DNA from: Karalla daura
Lineage: Eukaryota; Chordata; Actinopteri; Chaetodontiformes; Leiognathidae
Length of the DNA: 64,000 nucleotides
NCBI GenBank assembly: GCA_029224185.1
Contig: CM055188.1
Coordinates: 26,170,997 to 26,234,996, forward strand
Direction of reading: 5' to 3'
Program-made: the position numbers and the translations under genes
Shown here: positions 36,542-48,884 of the stretch, piece after piece
How positions within the stretch are numbered: the first letter of the stretch is position 1
How the letters are laid out: each line of letters starts with the position of its first letter
Notes under the pieces: model-generated
The model's database searches: none
Told to the model about the DNA's origin: nothing
Seen by the model: the letters and a program-made list of their open reading frames with translations, nothing else

Positions 36542-39500
36542 CCAGAGAAGCAACAGTAACTTTCTCAAATGTTTGTGAGGTGGCAGAGGGGAAAAAAAGC
36601 ATGCACATTTTCGTAGTTCAAATATGCTGTAAAAATGCCTCAAATTGCTTCAAGTTTATTTCAGCCTCTGTGAGAAACCAAATTAGACACGAGCCTCAAC
36701 AAACCCAAGGGACTAAAAAGGGACAAGCAGGCAAATCGGCACAGTGAAGCGATGACAGGCAGAGATACAATACACATAGTCTAGACTGTCATGCATCTAA
36801 ACCTGTCACTAAAAATGAAAGCTGTGACAACAGACTAATATATTGGCAGTGGGGCTGAAAAAAAAGTTTAACATATCCAACAGTGTTGGATTATAAGCGT
36901 ATTCATGAGAGTAAGTAAAATGAAAATGTACTTCCACTGTCTTACTTTACTTGCTATGATACCAATAATTACAAACCTAATATTGCAGGTAAAAAAAAAC
37001 AAACAAAAAAAACATAATCTTATACATAGCAGTCAAACAGGTTTTGATTTGAGTTCTTTTAACTCTTAAGTTCAGTGCTTTTTAAATTAGAAGCTTATTA
37101 GACCGTCTACCAGCTGTCAGTCATTAATACAGTCAGGTAAGATAATGATAAGCTGTTTATTAAAAAAAAAGAGACTGTTGTCAAACCTTTTAAAAGCTAC
37201 AAGACACAGCTGTATATTGCTTGACAAAAAAATTGTTTTATCTGAGCATAAAGAGCACAGTTCACATCAGGCAGACAACAGCCACTGTCTTCACTTTTCT
37301 GCCTGAATTAGCATTTAGCATTAATTAGCATTGATTAGCTACAACTGGTTAAATTTGTTGGTATCCGTTCTCTCATAGCTGTCGACATCATCAGGCTCCA
37401 GCTGAAGCTTTTAGCTCCAATAATGATACAAGTCATAGTTCTTTTACAGTCCTAGTGATTGAGAAATCTCTTTTTCCAATTTGTAATTTCGAAATAAAAG
37501 CAAATTTGAGCTGAGAGTGGAAAAGGAGCGTGACGGGAAGACAGATACAGGCAGACAAAAGCAGGGAGGTGGGCAAAAAAGAGAAGAAAAAACAGAGCAA
37601 GAGAGATGCCAGTGGTGAAAGAAAATGTGGGAATCTAGCATTTGGTGGTAACAGGCTCCTATATAAACACACGGTCTCATTGCACCTTCATGCCTGAGTG
37701 AGAGCGACACTCACAACACCGAGATGTACACATCTGTCCACAGGCAAACATACATACACACACACAGACACACACACACACACACTCCATATTCAGTGGC
37801 AAATGACTGGGCAGAGCTTTATTCACTAACAGCAGCAAACACTGCCTGTCAAGTATGAGTTGACAAGAGGGCTCAACCTCTCATCTAGAGCATAGCGTTG
37901 ATTGGTCGGCTCTCATGCTGATGCTGCCAGGTCATTGCCATAATTAAACTGTGGCCTCAAAAACTAACCATAGACATGAATCACAACACCTCTGTGCCAA
38001 ACTGAGCAGAAACAATCACAGAACTATTATTGATTGCAGGGCCAATGTATGACATTGTATTTGACTTTGCTGATGGTCATGTCAGGCAAGCACATACAGT
38101 ACATGCAATTTATTGCAGCAAAAGCATCAATTAGGAGAGTGACTAAGTGACCATAAGTCAGTAAGGCTCACGTGAAGCCCTGGTAAGAGACACATGAAAC
38201 TTTTGATTTGACATCTTGAGGTAAATACAGTTCTTTTCTAAAATGTGCAAAAGCCACAATGGAGGCATTCATATGAAGACATTTGGAGCTGATGCTTGTC
38301 CAAGATCATACTTATTCACACAGATCTTGTTTCAGAAATCAGAAGGAGCTGGCCAAGTTAGTGTGTGGGCAGAATTATAAAAGGCCATGTCATCTACCTA
38401 CATGGACAAATGCCAACAGGCAGCAGGTGTGGATGACTTTCACTTACATATAGTGTAGGTGTAAATAAGAATATTAAGGGTAGCTGCTGCCAGCAAATTC
38501 CTACACTTTGATTGGATGAGAACCATCTTGAAACCTTATATTCATTTTTTTTTTACTAGTGCATCCAAGCACCAAGCCTCACACAGATCTCTATATGTGG
38601 TTGTTGTGTTTTCCCAGTGGTTCTGCACTCTGCAGGCGCAGGGATTGGACTGGGGTGGAGGGAGTGAAGCAGAGTGCTGAAAGCAAGGCCTTGTTGCCTG
38701 ACCAATCTTCTCCTCCCCGCTCTGGCTCACCTACTTACCCACCCTCGGCCTAGACACACACTCAAACGCTCTCTCTCACACACACACACACACAGTCTAA
38801 CTTTAGTGGGAGAAGAGACAGTTATACTTTGTGTTGGCTTCCTGAGGAGCATGTACAGGTAAAGTCAACACAGCCACAAGAACATGTTCGGGCACAAGCT
38901 CACTGTTTAATAACTCTAAACTCCCAGCAGAGGTATTATCATTAAATGTGATGCTGTACTTTACATTCATCAAGGCAAACCACAGTGAAACCCAGAACAG
39001 AGATGTGCGTGTGTGCATACTATATTTTTGCAGATCTGATGCAGTAATAATAACAGACTAGGTTGAGACTTGCCTTTAAAAAACAAAACAAAAAAAACTA
39101 CATCAATCATTGAAGTGGCAAGTTCCCATGGCGACAAGCCACTTAAATCCCAGCACACTTCCCTAAATGTTTACCACACCTACCCCAATTATGCCAAGGG
39201 ACCTTTCCCCTGCTCTGCTGTGCACAATGCTGCTGTTTTTCTCACTGAAGCTTCAAGAAACTCAAGTTATTTGGACTGATCCTGGATGAGTCATTCAGGC
39301 CCAATTCAGCCCTGAGTTGGTCTGTACCCCCCCACCCCCCGTGTTCCCGCCCCAGCGTCAGTCAACCTTTACCATGACCAATCACACAAGGGGAAAGGGT
39401 CATGAGTTCATTTCCAAAATCCCAGGAGTCCCATTGTGAGCTATAAGCGTTCCACAGCGCTGAATTGGCCCTGACCCCTCAGATCATCCAAGGCGGTAAG

Positions 39501-40176
39501 TCCCCCCGCCGCCCCCCACACACACACACATCTCAAATCACCTCAGTACACAACTGTTTTTTCTGTCAGTGAGAAGGCCTCTGACCTTATGAATCACTGA
39601 GAAACCAACCAAAAACATACAATGATTTTTCTGGGCCTAGAACACAGCCAGAGAGAACCATTCGTGATTGCTAATTACCAGCCCTCTACATTTTAAACAC
39701 AGTGACTCAAGACTATTCCACTGTGGAAAAATAACATCAAGCTATACATGCAAGGTGAATAAATCCGTCTATTGTGCTGGGCTAAGAAAGTCACCCATAA
39801 TGGGAAAATCCATTGAAAACGGCTCAGTCTATAGTGATGCTCACATAAAGGAAAGACTGTGGAGAGGTCTTTGCTCTCTATTTTAATCTATCAGGTCCCT
39901 TTTCTCATAATAAATGGCTTAATCTCTTTATAGCTTTCTGTCTCACTCTCTTGCAACACACTGGCATCCACCCAAACACACACACACACTCTCTCTCATG
40001 CACATCAAAGAACAACAAAAGAGGGTTAATTGAACTAAGTGGTAGTGATTATAAACATCACCAAACTCAATGTACCTCAAGAACCATGACAAATGGTTCT
40101 TTTTTCATGGCATATACACGGAGAAACAACACACAATCCAGAGTGAGGACAAGTGTTTGTCTTGTTCTTTCCTTAC

Positions 40177-40333
40177 CTGAGTCAGTACAGGGCTTTGGGT
40201 TCGGGCAGCCGTTTGCTCTCTCTGTGGTGGAGGTTGCATGTGATTCGGGCTGCAGAGCTGGTTGACCGGGGTCCCCATCATCAGGGGGCTCTGGGGAGAT
40301 GGTGGGTGCATTCCTCTCCTCATCCATGGGCAT
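40177..40333 (-). CDS. mdfi: mdfi first coding exon
   Basis: The exon spans 40378-40177, with acceptor CTCCTCAG at its right edge and donor CTCAG|GTAAGG at its left. I place the start at ATG 40333-40331. It begins MPMDEERNAPTISPEP and ends KPCTDS plus one base, a phase-1 exit that joins correctly to the next exon. A second ATG lies two codons later and has G at +4, so either could be used. The frame stays open upstream to the exon edge (encoding SSAPPPPPIRARP). With the most likely upstream non-coding exon, however, an in-frame TAG lies two codons before the junction, so I prefer the internal start. This acidic and proline-rich N-terminus is poorly conserved in the family. Its assignment rests on splice phase and position rather than on sequence match. 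Confidence 0.75.
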
Positions 40334-40378
40334 AGGCCTGGCTCTTATGGGAGGAGGTGGAGGAGCCGAGGAGTTAGC
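40334..40378 (-). other. mdfi: mdfi 5' UTR part of the first coding exon
   Basis: These 45 bases lie between the splice acceptor (40379-40380) and the chosen start codon. They are in frame and open, and could be coding if an upstream exon supplies an earlier ATG. Confidence 0.5.
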
Positions 40379-40380
40379 CT

Positions 40381-41090
40381 GAGGAGCAAAGCGGAGATAG
40401 CCAGAAACGCTATTACAGAAATCATAAAAAAGATCTGTCAAAGACTTTGATATTGAGCAATACGCCAACAGGCTACGTTTAGTCAGGCACAACTTGAACC
40501 AGCATGAATCCCTCTCAGCTATAAAAATAAAAAAAGGAAGGGGCCGACTTCTGTAATGAAACAGCAGCAAAACAACAGAAATGTCTCCCACTGGCTCTTT
40601 TTATTTAACAGTTTTCAGACCCTTTAAGCCTCTGTTGTGCAAATAATAGGAACAACAGTTTTATTTATTTACAGAATTCACCTATGTAATTTCTCACGCT
40701 TACTTACTCTGGGGCTTATTATTTCAAGTATTCAAGTATTATCTTGAATTATCTTGTAAGTGTAAATCATTTACTATAAATCCTTCAAGAAGTAGATAAA
40801 GAACATCTACAAACCTTATGTGGTTGTAGTGTCGAAATAGTTTAAATCAATTTTGAAGCTTTTTAGAATCGATGGAGGGATCTGAGGTCAAATAAATGTA
40901 TTGATAGAAAGTTTAAAGCAAAAAAAATTGTATAACAATCAAATTTTCACGTGAGGTTACAGCCCATAATTACCATTGATGGTTGCTATGCGACATTAAA
41001 ATCTTGCACCTTGTTCGATGAACTGTGATCAGGTCTCAGGTGAATCTTATCCAGTATTTGACAGAATTCCAGCAGCCAATCACAGCCAGG
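40381..41090. other. mdfi first intron, nothing further seen
   Basis: AT-rich sequence with no exon or repeat element of note. A polypyrimidine stretch next to the acceptor supports the splice call. Confidence 0.5.
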
Positions 41091-41094
41091 CTTA

Positions 41095-41190
41095 GTGTAT
41101 ATGTCACGTGCCAACGTGTTTGGCGCGCGCCCCCCGGACAGCTGTTTGCGCGTCCCCGCGAGCTCGCTCAGCACTCGCGGACCCCCGAAA
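41095..41190. promoter_or_regulatory. CpG-rich block with CLEAR-type E-box
   Basis: About 100 bases unusually rich in CpG, with GCGCGC, GTTTGCGCG and CTCGCG. It contains GTCACGTG (41103-41110), the core recognised by MiT/TFE factors such as TFEB, and a CAGCTG E-box (about 41139-41144). It lies about 0.7 kb upstream of the first coding exon and is a plausible part of the mdfi promoter or first-intron control region. Inferred from motifs and position. Confidence 0.4.
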
Positions 41191-41939
41191 AGTTTTGACA
41201 AGTTATTACTTTAGTTTTGGCTTAAAAACGCTTGGTGAAAGCAAGTTTATTAAATCTGTACATTTTCTTTCTACATTTGCTGAAATCCCTGGGCTCAGTG
41301 TTATTTTTTTGCGGCAGGGAAAAAGTTTAAAGAACTTTCTGGAAAAAAACAACCAAAAAAGAAAAAAGACGCAACTCAACTCACAATATGGAACATTGTA
41401 AGACTTACTTAATGAGAGCTAGAACTATTTTCAAACAGTAAAGTGAGATTTTCTACATGATGAATGTAGTTTGATTTTCAGTGTTTGCTGATAACGGGCG
41501 TACACTGTTTACCTTTATTGCACGTCTGCGCCCTGCTTCCCAAAAACGAGTCTCTGCATGCTCGGTTGAGCTCAGCTGCACCGTGAGGATCCTTTTTGTA
41601 GCACTGCGTGATAACTGCCTCTCATCTAACACAACAGCCCAGAAAAAAAACAACTTCTCACCTTCTCTGTGGCTGAGACGTGGTGCAGCCAAACTCTCTG
41701 GCTAATTCATTCTCTGACCGCTCCGGGTGGACTTGTCGCCCTTCGAGACCTTTTCCCCGTCCTCTTTCCCTCCACTCTTGTCACTTCACTCGACCACCAA
41801 GTCGGTGCTTCGGGTGCTCATGTGGGTGCCCCCAAAACTCCCGATTCAATGCATTTTTCTTCAGGCTCGTTTTCTCTCCGCCTCCAAAGTTTCTCTCTTC
41901 GGCTCGCCCCGTCCTCCAGCTCACCAGATGTTGGGAAGT

Positions 41940-41994
41940 TTGTGTGTGTGTGTGTGTGTGTGTGAGTGTGTGCGTGTGAGAGTGTGTCTGTGTG
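41940..41994. repeat. (GT)n microsatellite near mdfi 5' end
   Basis: A GT run with GA and GC interruptions. On the mdfi sense strand it is a CA-rich tract about 50 bases downstream of the candidate first splice donor. Confidence 0.9.
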
Positions 41995-42041
41995 CAGGCA
42001 GCTTGTTGAATCCTCTTTGTCTGCGGTGCAGGTCTCCTCAC

Positions 42042-42230
42042 CTTCTACTTGTGCAAAGTCCCGGCAAAGCACCGAAACCAAACTCGTCTAAACTCCTGTG
42101 CGTCCTGTACGCGCCTTCTCTCCTCTCTTTACTCCCACTACGCTTGTCTCAGACTCCTGTGCTAAAGCTATTGGACAGGAAACTACAGTCAGCAGTGATT
42201 GTGCTTCCTCCAGGCTAGAAACTGGTTGGG
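42042..42230 (-). promoter_or_regulatory. mdfi: Candidate mdfi promoter and non-coding exon 1
   Basis: On the minus strand a good donor, GTAGAAG|GTGAGG, ends a GC-balanced stretch at 42042. Upstream lies CCAAT (42174-42170) and, further up, an AT-rich TATAGTTC-like sequence near 42230. That arrangement would suit a start site around 42080-42120 with a short non-coding first exon. A second comparable donor (AGAAG|GTGAGAAG, exon edge 41662) could mark an alternative first exon. Neither contains a start codon in frame with the coding exon. This is an inference from splice and promoter signals only. Confidence 0.35.
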
Positions 42231-42239
42231 CTGAACTAT

Positions 42240-45200
42240 ACTGTCATATAATTACCCCTTAACCCGAACCAGACACGGCACTAACACAGGGTAGCTTTCA
42301 TCAGAATTTATGAGCCCAGGGACCATATGTTTTGTCATTAATAACAGAGCAACAGAGTGTGGAGGTAAGTTTTGTATGCATGAGAACAATAATGAAGAGT
42401 AACGGGTAATACCCACTGTTTTTTATTTTTATTTTTTGGTAGAAGGATGAATCGTTTCATTTCAATTCTGCTTTATTTATGTTTTGATGTCATTGCAAAG
42501 TTATCTCAAGACACGTACAATGGAGTTTTTCTTCATCAAATGCTTTATTAAACATTAATAAACAAACAAGTCACACATAGCAAGATTAAAAACAAAGTAA
42601 ACATGAAAAAAAACTAAAAAGATCAATCAAACCAGGTGTAAAAACAGTTTCAAATAAATTCTTGAATTCTTTAAACTTCATCATAAAATAATAATACATT
42701 GGGATGTTTTGTTATCTGGTATGAGTCATCTTTAGGTCTTTGAGGCTCTGGGTCCAGGTCAGTGTTTTTTACTTTGCATGCTGTGGTGATTCACTGTGGG
42801 AATTTTCTTCATTCATCTTGGTTTGCACGAGGCCTTTGAGATGTCCCAGTACAAGACCAAACTGGGTTATTTTGGCAGGGATGACTCACGAGCCTGTCTC
42901 ATCATAGTAACTGTGTAATTGCGAGAAACCTCTAGAAGCACATCCACTCATCTGTACTCCACATCACATCATATCAGCTGGCTCCTTTCGGAAGTTCACA
43001 GGATGATTATTTTAGTGTCAAAAGCAGAATTGCTGAAGTCAAACTTGGCCTGCAGATCACCAATAACAGCATGAAAGGGCCTCCTGTGGCATCTGTAGCG
43101 CATAATCCCCATCAGGAACAAACCAATTACGGTTGACTAAATACAAATTAACTAGGGAGGCTGCGCAAAAACATGAGCTATTAATGTATATTTACATTTC
43201 TGTTCATACAGTTATGGTTATACAGGAGGAATGTTGTTGTGAGCTTCATACTGGGAGCCTTCTTCCTCTATGGAACTCTAAACAGCTGTGTTTATAGCAC
43301 AGCATACAAAGTAAATACACTGACCTTTGATAGTCATGATCCACTAATATCGCCCACTGGTTTGACCTCTTTCCAAAAGTTTTTCATGAAACCCTGGCGT
43401 TAAATAAAAAGAATAATTATCTCTGGTGGAGATGCTTTCTTTCTTTATATAAGGCATCGCTGTGTTGAGGTATACAGTTACTATATCCAAGAGTTCAGAG
43501 AGCCTTTATGTTACTAAAGTATTCACATTATTGTGAATTTGTGAGAGGAGGTGATAAAAACATCATCTTTTTAACTGTAAAAACCTTTAAAGTGGTTAAC
43601 TGCAAATGTGCATAGCTGATTTTGAGTATCCTCAGTTCATTTTCACTTTCATCAAGAATTCAGTTTTCAAGGCAGGTGAATTGTAAAAAAAAAAACCTGT
43701 CGTATAAACCTGTTCGCCTCTATTTATTGAACATAAAAAGCTTCTTAAGGTGGCATTAATGAGTAGTCAAACAAGCTGTGCTACTTACCATGTTATGAAG
43801 TGAATTTTACCTTGAATGAATATACATTTGTACAAGCGGATTCCAACAGTTTTGATTCTCAAGGTTCATCTGTCCAGAAATTGTGGATTTTTCTTCGTTT
43901 TCTTCACAGATATAAACTCGCGACTCATCTCCAACTTTGTTGAGGAGATCATTAAAGTTAGTTGTGACTCTTCAGCCTCAAATGATACAGAAAAACACAC
44001 ATGCAGCACATGACAGAAAGGCCTTGTCTGCGAGTGCCATGTTCACACCCGGGGGCTGATGAGAGCTTCTCCGTGATTGATTGTTTGAAGGTGCTGCTCA
44101 GGAGTGAGGTCAATTCACAGCAGCAAATCTTATCCATTTGACAGGCCTCAGTTTTACTAACAACTTGATAACCTCCTATTCACTTTGTGTGAACAGTCAC
44201 TCATCTGCAACAGTCAGGTTTTGACACTGAAGTATTTGTGGGATTTGTGACTCTGCGGGGGCTCAGCGTCTGTCTGGGCACAAGAGGCAGAGCTTGTGTG
44301 GGCAACGGTAGCGTTACAGAGATTTAGTTCCAGTAGGATCTTTTTTTTTTTGGTCTGTTTGTTTTTTGGTTTTAGGAAGAAATCCAGACATACTGTATTT
44401 TACTTTGGACAGCTGAGTTCTTACAGTTCAGCAGACGTGACCCACTTTATGATCCAAATATTTTTTACAACACGTAATTCTTACAGAGATAAAATTTAAA
44501 GTGGCAAGATTTTAGCAGAGCCTACCACTGAGGGGAGGTACACTAACAACCAGCAGCAGCATTTCAAAGTCTCTTTGAGGTAACTCATATCAACACATTT
44601 CAGATAGTTGCCCTCCCTACTGCTTCACATGCATAACTTACCAGTTTGTCATCTACTGCAGGGGATTTTTTTACAGGGCGGGACAGGAAAACTCCCAAAT
44701 CAAATCAATTAAAATGCACCCTTGTTCCATTTAATTGACATGACACAAATGTGTTAAATGTGGAAATTCACACATCGCTTACCTGGTATCATCACATCAC
44801 CTAAAGAAAAAAAAATCAATATGATTAGTGAGTAACAAAAAAGAAAAAAAAATAAACCCAATACATGGTTCAAAAGACCTTGCAGACGGTTCACATTGCA
44901 GTCACATTAGAGTCCTGTTTGTTTGTACAAGGTTCACTCTCCCCACCTATTTTAATGCCACACAAAGAAAGTGGAGAAATATTTGTGTCATCGGCTTCCT
45001 GAAAAGCTCTCCATCCTTTTACTTCCTTTCATGACTCACACCTCACTTCACCGTTCACCGCACCCACAAACCTCAGTGCAGTACAGTCTGATTGCTCTCA
45101 TTTCTATTTACATAATTACACAAATGATTCACAGGTGCTCAATAATTTACTGAGGTAATTTAATCAAACCGTATTTAATGGTCATTTAATTATTCTAAAC

Positions 45201-45850
45201 ACATTTGTCACAGAGTGTGTGGTGGGTGCTACGCACCTTGTGGATTTGCTGCTTCCCTTTGTTCTGGCTTTAAGTGGCAGCTTCCTGCGGAGGTGAACGG
45301 GGACTCTTTGGACATGCCAGGGTCTAGTGCAGTAAGCAGATGAATATGGCAGCGTCCTTCCACATTCCTCACCTCCGACAGTGCTATCAAGTCATCCTCC
45401 TATTATGCTGTTGATCCAGACACATACAAACGCATAGAAGCACTTTATTACAAGAGGGAGGACAAACATAAGCTCCAATAATAACCTTACACTATATTTT
45501 GTCCCTGGTCCACAGCAGCACATGTTTCTTAATGATGGAGTGGATCAGTCCTGAGAAAACTTGATTAAAGAGGAGTTAGAAAACTTGAAAACAATAATTT
45601 CACTTAGCAGTGAAACAACTGAGAACATCAATACCTGTCATGCCTTGTTAGTCATTTTTGAGGGTTTTCTGTTTATTGTACTCATCTCAGTCTACCTCTC
45701 AATCCACACCTGCATCTGCATCAGCTGCACTAACCATGCCCTGGTCCCACTCCATCAGCTCCATCCCTTTTCGTACTTGAGCTCTTTCTACAGCTACAAC
45801 AGCTCTGTCAAAAGTGCATAAAAAATACATCTGCAATCACTGCCAGTCAT
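42240..45850. other. Intergenic DNA between mdfi and foxp4, no gene seen
   Basis: AT-rich unique sequence. A minus-strand AATAAA lies near 42545 in a context that resembles a transcript end, but no exon upstream of it is recognisable. A T-run lies at 44341-44351 and an A-run at 44809-44817. An 18-base segment at 44783-44800 is bracketed by acceptor- and donor-like signals on the minus strand (see findings). Otherwise nothing stands out. Confidence 0.5.
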
Positions 45851-45879
45851 CTGCAAGAATAGTGTCTGTTTGACTCCAT

Positions 45880-47990
45880 TCACAGTCTTAACATTGAGCT
45901 ACACTGATGAGCTTCTGGCTCCAGGCCAGCAAGAGATCATGGTTTGTACACTGAGACACTGAGCTAACTGGTGGAGTGTGTGTCTATGTAAATGAACACT
46001 GATGCTCAGTTATTTTTGTCGTCATCAGGAAGGATGTGTCCAACATTGATATTAAACTTATGGCCATCTCCTTTGCCCTATTTGTATCTTCCTTGAGAGT
46101 TCCCACAACTCTCTCTGGTTCCAGTTCATGCTAGGAGACTTAAACCACTGCTCGGCACACAAATAAAAAAAAACGATCATCTTCAACATGAAACATTTTC
46201 AGGAAGATGTGTACCATACGCCTGGTTGGCAACACTTGATTCCCGATAAACATATCGGTTGTTCTTACCTCGCTCTGCTGGCATCAGTGTACACCTACCT
46301 GCTCACAAGGACAGAGAAGCATGTTTCAGATCTGCAGACTGGGACGACCTCCTCACTCCCTTCTGAAACATGAGTGAGTAAATCATCCTGGTCCAGTCAT
46401 CACTGGATAACGAAAGAGTTCAAGGATACTTTCAAGAAAAAGATAAGATTTTCTTCACTGGCACTCAATCAGAAACAAAGGTGGTCAACAGAGAGGGCAA
46501 AAATGCCATAAGAGATGCCAGGCAGAGGTAGAGGAGCAAATTGGAGGAAAAGCTCTCTGTGTAACGTGGTAGGGAATCAATACTGTGGCTGCTATTTCTA
46601 CCAAACAGTGTATTTTTCATGTTTCTGATGGACAACACATACAGTACCACCAAGAATAAATGATCTCCTCTCTCATACTTGCAGTGAAAGAATTCACCAT
46701 CAACATGAAAAAAGTGATAAGAGCCCTCAGTAGGGAAGAGGAAAACACAGCAGCAGGCCCACACAACATCCGAGGCCACATCCTGCAGCTGAGGAGTGTG
46801 TTTCAGTATTGTTCCAAAGAGCTGTGGACAGTAGCACAGTTCCTCAGCTATGAAAGCACTCCACAATGGTCCTATTTCCCAAGCAAATATTTGCAAAGGC
46901 TCCAAATGACCTCAGGTGATTGAGGCCATGGAGCCAGACTTTAAGAAACATCTTCAAGGGTTCTGACCCACTGGTCATTTCATCAGGTTGCCTTCAGCCA
47001 GACAAAGGTGCTGATGATTCCAAAACTCTCATCATGCACACTATGCACAAACACATGAAACTTCCCAACAGCACAGCCAAATTCCTGTTTGGAGACTTCT
47101 TATCTGCATTCAGCATCCTGCGGCCACAGGTCCTGGCAGAGAAACTCTCTTCCTGCTTCCACCTGGACAACTAGCTGATCCTGTCGAACTTAGACTTCTG
47201 GACTAACAGACAACAGAGTGTGCTGCTTCCAATGTTCTCCAATCTGACTTTTATCTCAACTCAATCCTGCAGGGCTACATCCTCTAACCTTTACTTTTCA
47301 TCCTCAGTATTGATACGTAAGCTCTCTGGATCCAAATCAAAATGTCCATCACATCACAGGAGCTAAATGCTCCACAAGCTTGATGACTGGTGAGATGACT
47401 CCTTCATTAGACTAGATGTGGTGAAGACAAAAGAAACGATGGTGACCTTTTCCAGCCAGGAGAAGGACAATCCACAGAAAGACTGTGAAGATGGTTGCAC
47501 AAGTTTAGATTCTTTGCCCACAGCATTGAGGAGATTCCAAGGACAATAACTCCTGCAGAAACTGAATTCCCTTCCAGTCAAGAAGATCACCCTGAGGACT
47601 TTCTTTTACTTTTTCACTGAGTCTGTCAAGACATCCTCGGACACCTGTTGGTTCTGCTCTGTCAGCCTGCAAAACAGAACCTGCAGAGTCAGGTCAAAGT
47701 CTGCTCTAAAACCAATGGACTCCCGGCCAGAGCGTTTTCCACCTTGTGTGAGCAGCAAACACAGAGGGCAGTGCACAGGATCCTAAAGCAGCCTTCACAT
47801 GATCTATCCCCAGTGCTTCAGTGGCTCCTCTCAGGACGCCAGCTGCCTTGGCTGCACAGTGACCTTTGTTCCCAGGGAGGCTCAGTCCTCCAACTCCCAG
47901 CCATCTCCAACCCCAGCTTCCATGCACTGGTCTCCCCTGCTCAGACTGTCCATGAATCTTGTATCTGAAACCCTTGTGTTTCTTAATTGG
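45880..47990 (+). pseudogene. Decayed L2-clade LINE (endonuclease and reverse transcriptase remnants)
   Basis: Fragments in several frames follow the order of an L2/Maui-type LINE of fish. At 45961-45999 the frame reads ELTGGVCVYVNEH, matching the endonuclease GGGVCVYVN motif. At 46660-46923 EENTAAGPHNIRG matches the start of the reverse transcriptase (family: KAAGPDNI). At 47065-47174 FLFGDFLSAFSILRPQVLAEKL matches the family VDFSSAFNTI block. Near 47268-47310 LQGYIL, a stop, then PLLFIL corresponds to PQGCVLSPLLF. Near 47375-47440 DDSFIRLDVVKTKETMV matches the block after the active site. A C-terminal fragment at 47780-47860 includes QPSHDLSPVLQWLLSGR. Stops and frameshifts are frequent, and the catalytic ADD box is not visible, so the element is dead. 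The 5' end is unclear. Confidence 0.72.
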
Positions 47991-48804
47991 TGTGATATCC
48001 ATGTGAAATGTTCAAAAATGTTATGAGAGTGTTAAACTATGCTTCTGCCTCCCAGTATTTTACTGCTCAACTGGAAGTTTTGCAGTTTTTGAGTCACTAT
48101 TGCACTCTTTTTCAGTGCAACTTAAGTATCAATGTGTTCAGGTGAGTCACAGAAGCTCTGCTACACACAGCACCAAGGGCAAGTTGTCCTCACAAAGGCA
48201 ATCACGCCATGCTTCACTATCCTGAAAGCAATTCTACCTTTCTCACAGCATGTTGACCTGTTCTTTGTTTGGTTTAGGCCTCAGAGGCTTTAGAGGCTTT
48301 CCAGTCCACTGAGATCCAGCTAAGATTGAGCAGGGTGCGTTCTCTCACTCTCTTCCGCTGCATGACTGAGGTGAGAGCTGCTCCACTGCTTCAAGATGTG
48401 CGACGAGAGTGCACAAGATGTCCCATGCTGACCTTTGCCCGGCATCAGATCAGCAGGCAGGCAGGTTGGGAGTGGCAATCTGAGGAAATGTAGAGCCTGA
48501 GAGACAGAGAGAGAGAGAGGGAGAGAGAGGATGTGAGCACAGAGTGTGTAGGTGTGTCTTCACAGAGAGGTGAAACTGGAGCCACATGCGCACACACATA
48601 CGCACACGTAGAGTATCTTCTGGGACCATCTCTGAGTGTTATTCTAAACTTTTGATGCTGATTGTTGCAGTGGTTTCGACTGGTGACTGGGAGGCAGAGT
48701 GAGAGAGAGACAGAGAGAGAGAGAGAGAGCAAAAGAGAGAGAAAGAGGAGGGTAAAAATGTGGTTCCAATCACTCACAAAGATGCTTTTGTTCTGCAGCA
48801 GGGG

Positions 48805-48805
<1 letters not shown>

Positions 48806-48843
<38 letters not shown>

Positions 48844-48845
48844 TC

Positions 48846-48876
<31 letters not shown>

Positions 48877-48884
48877 TGCTCTCC
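48806..48884. repeat. (CT)n tract, with complementary (GA)n tract 55 bases upstream
   Basis: A CT run with a few CACT and TG interruptions. A (GA)n run at 48696-48751 is its reverse complement, so a transcript from either strand could fold into a long hairpin. Confidence 0.92.

Larger units (their letters stand above)
22291..40176 (-). other. mdfi: mdfi long intron (17.9 kb)
   Basis: The intron runs from the GTAAGG donor at 40176-40171 to the CCCCAG acceptor at 22291. Inside I see no other exon. It holds GT/CA arrays (about 23579-23600, 24465-24535, 24870-24915, 30960-31013, 31817-31870, 32700-32750, 32870-32930, 33111-33150, 34494-34549, 35585-35664, 37755-37790) and CT/GA tracts (25567-25610, 28915-28950, 36490-36541). 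It also holds a small TA-flanked inverted-repeat element at 29930-30131, a TAC trinucleotide patch at about 33915-33940, C-runs at 39328-39345 and 39501-39520, and a perfect CRE at 28191-28198. The intron is large for a fish gene of this size and may hold enhancers. Confidence 0.8.

Noticed and set aside
42540..42550. Transcript end at a minus-strand AATAAA
   Set aside because: The context looks right but no exon belonging to such a transcript can be recognised upstream, so I do not call a gene.
45561..45821. Plus-strand 86-codon frame before the LINE
   Set aside because: It does not match LINE endonuclease blocks in the expected order and shows no domain, so it is treated as chance.
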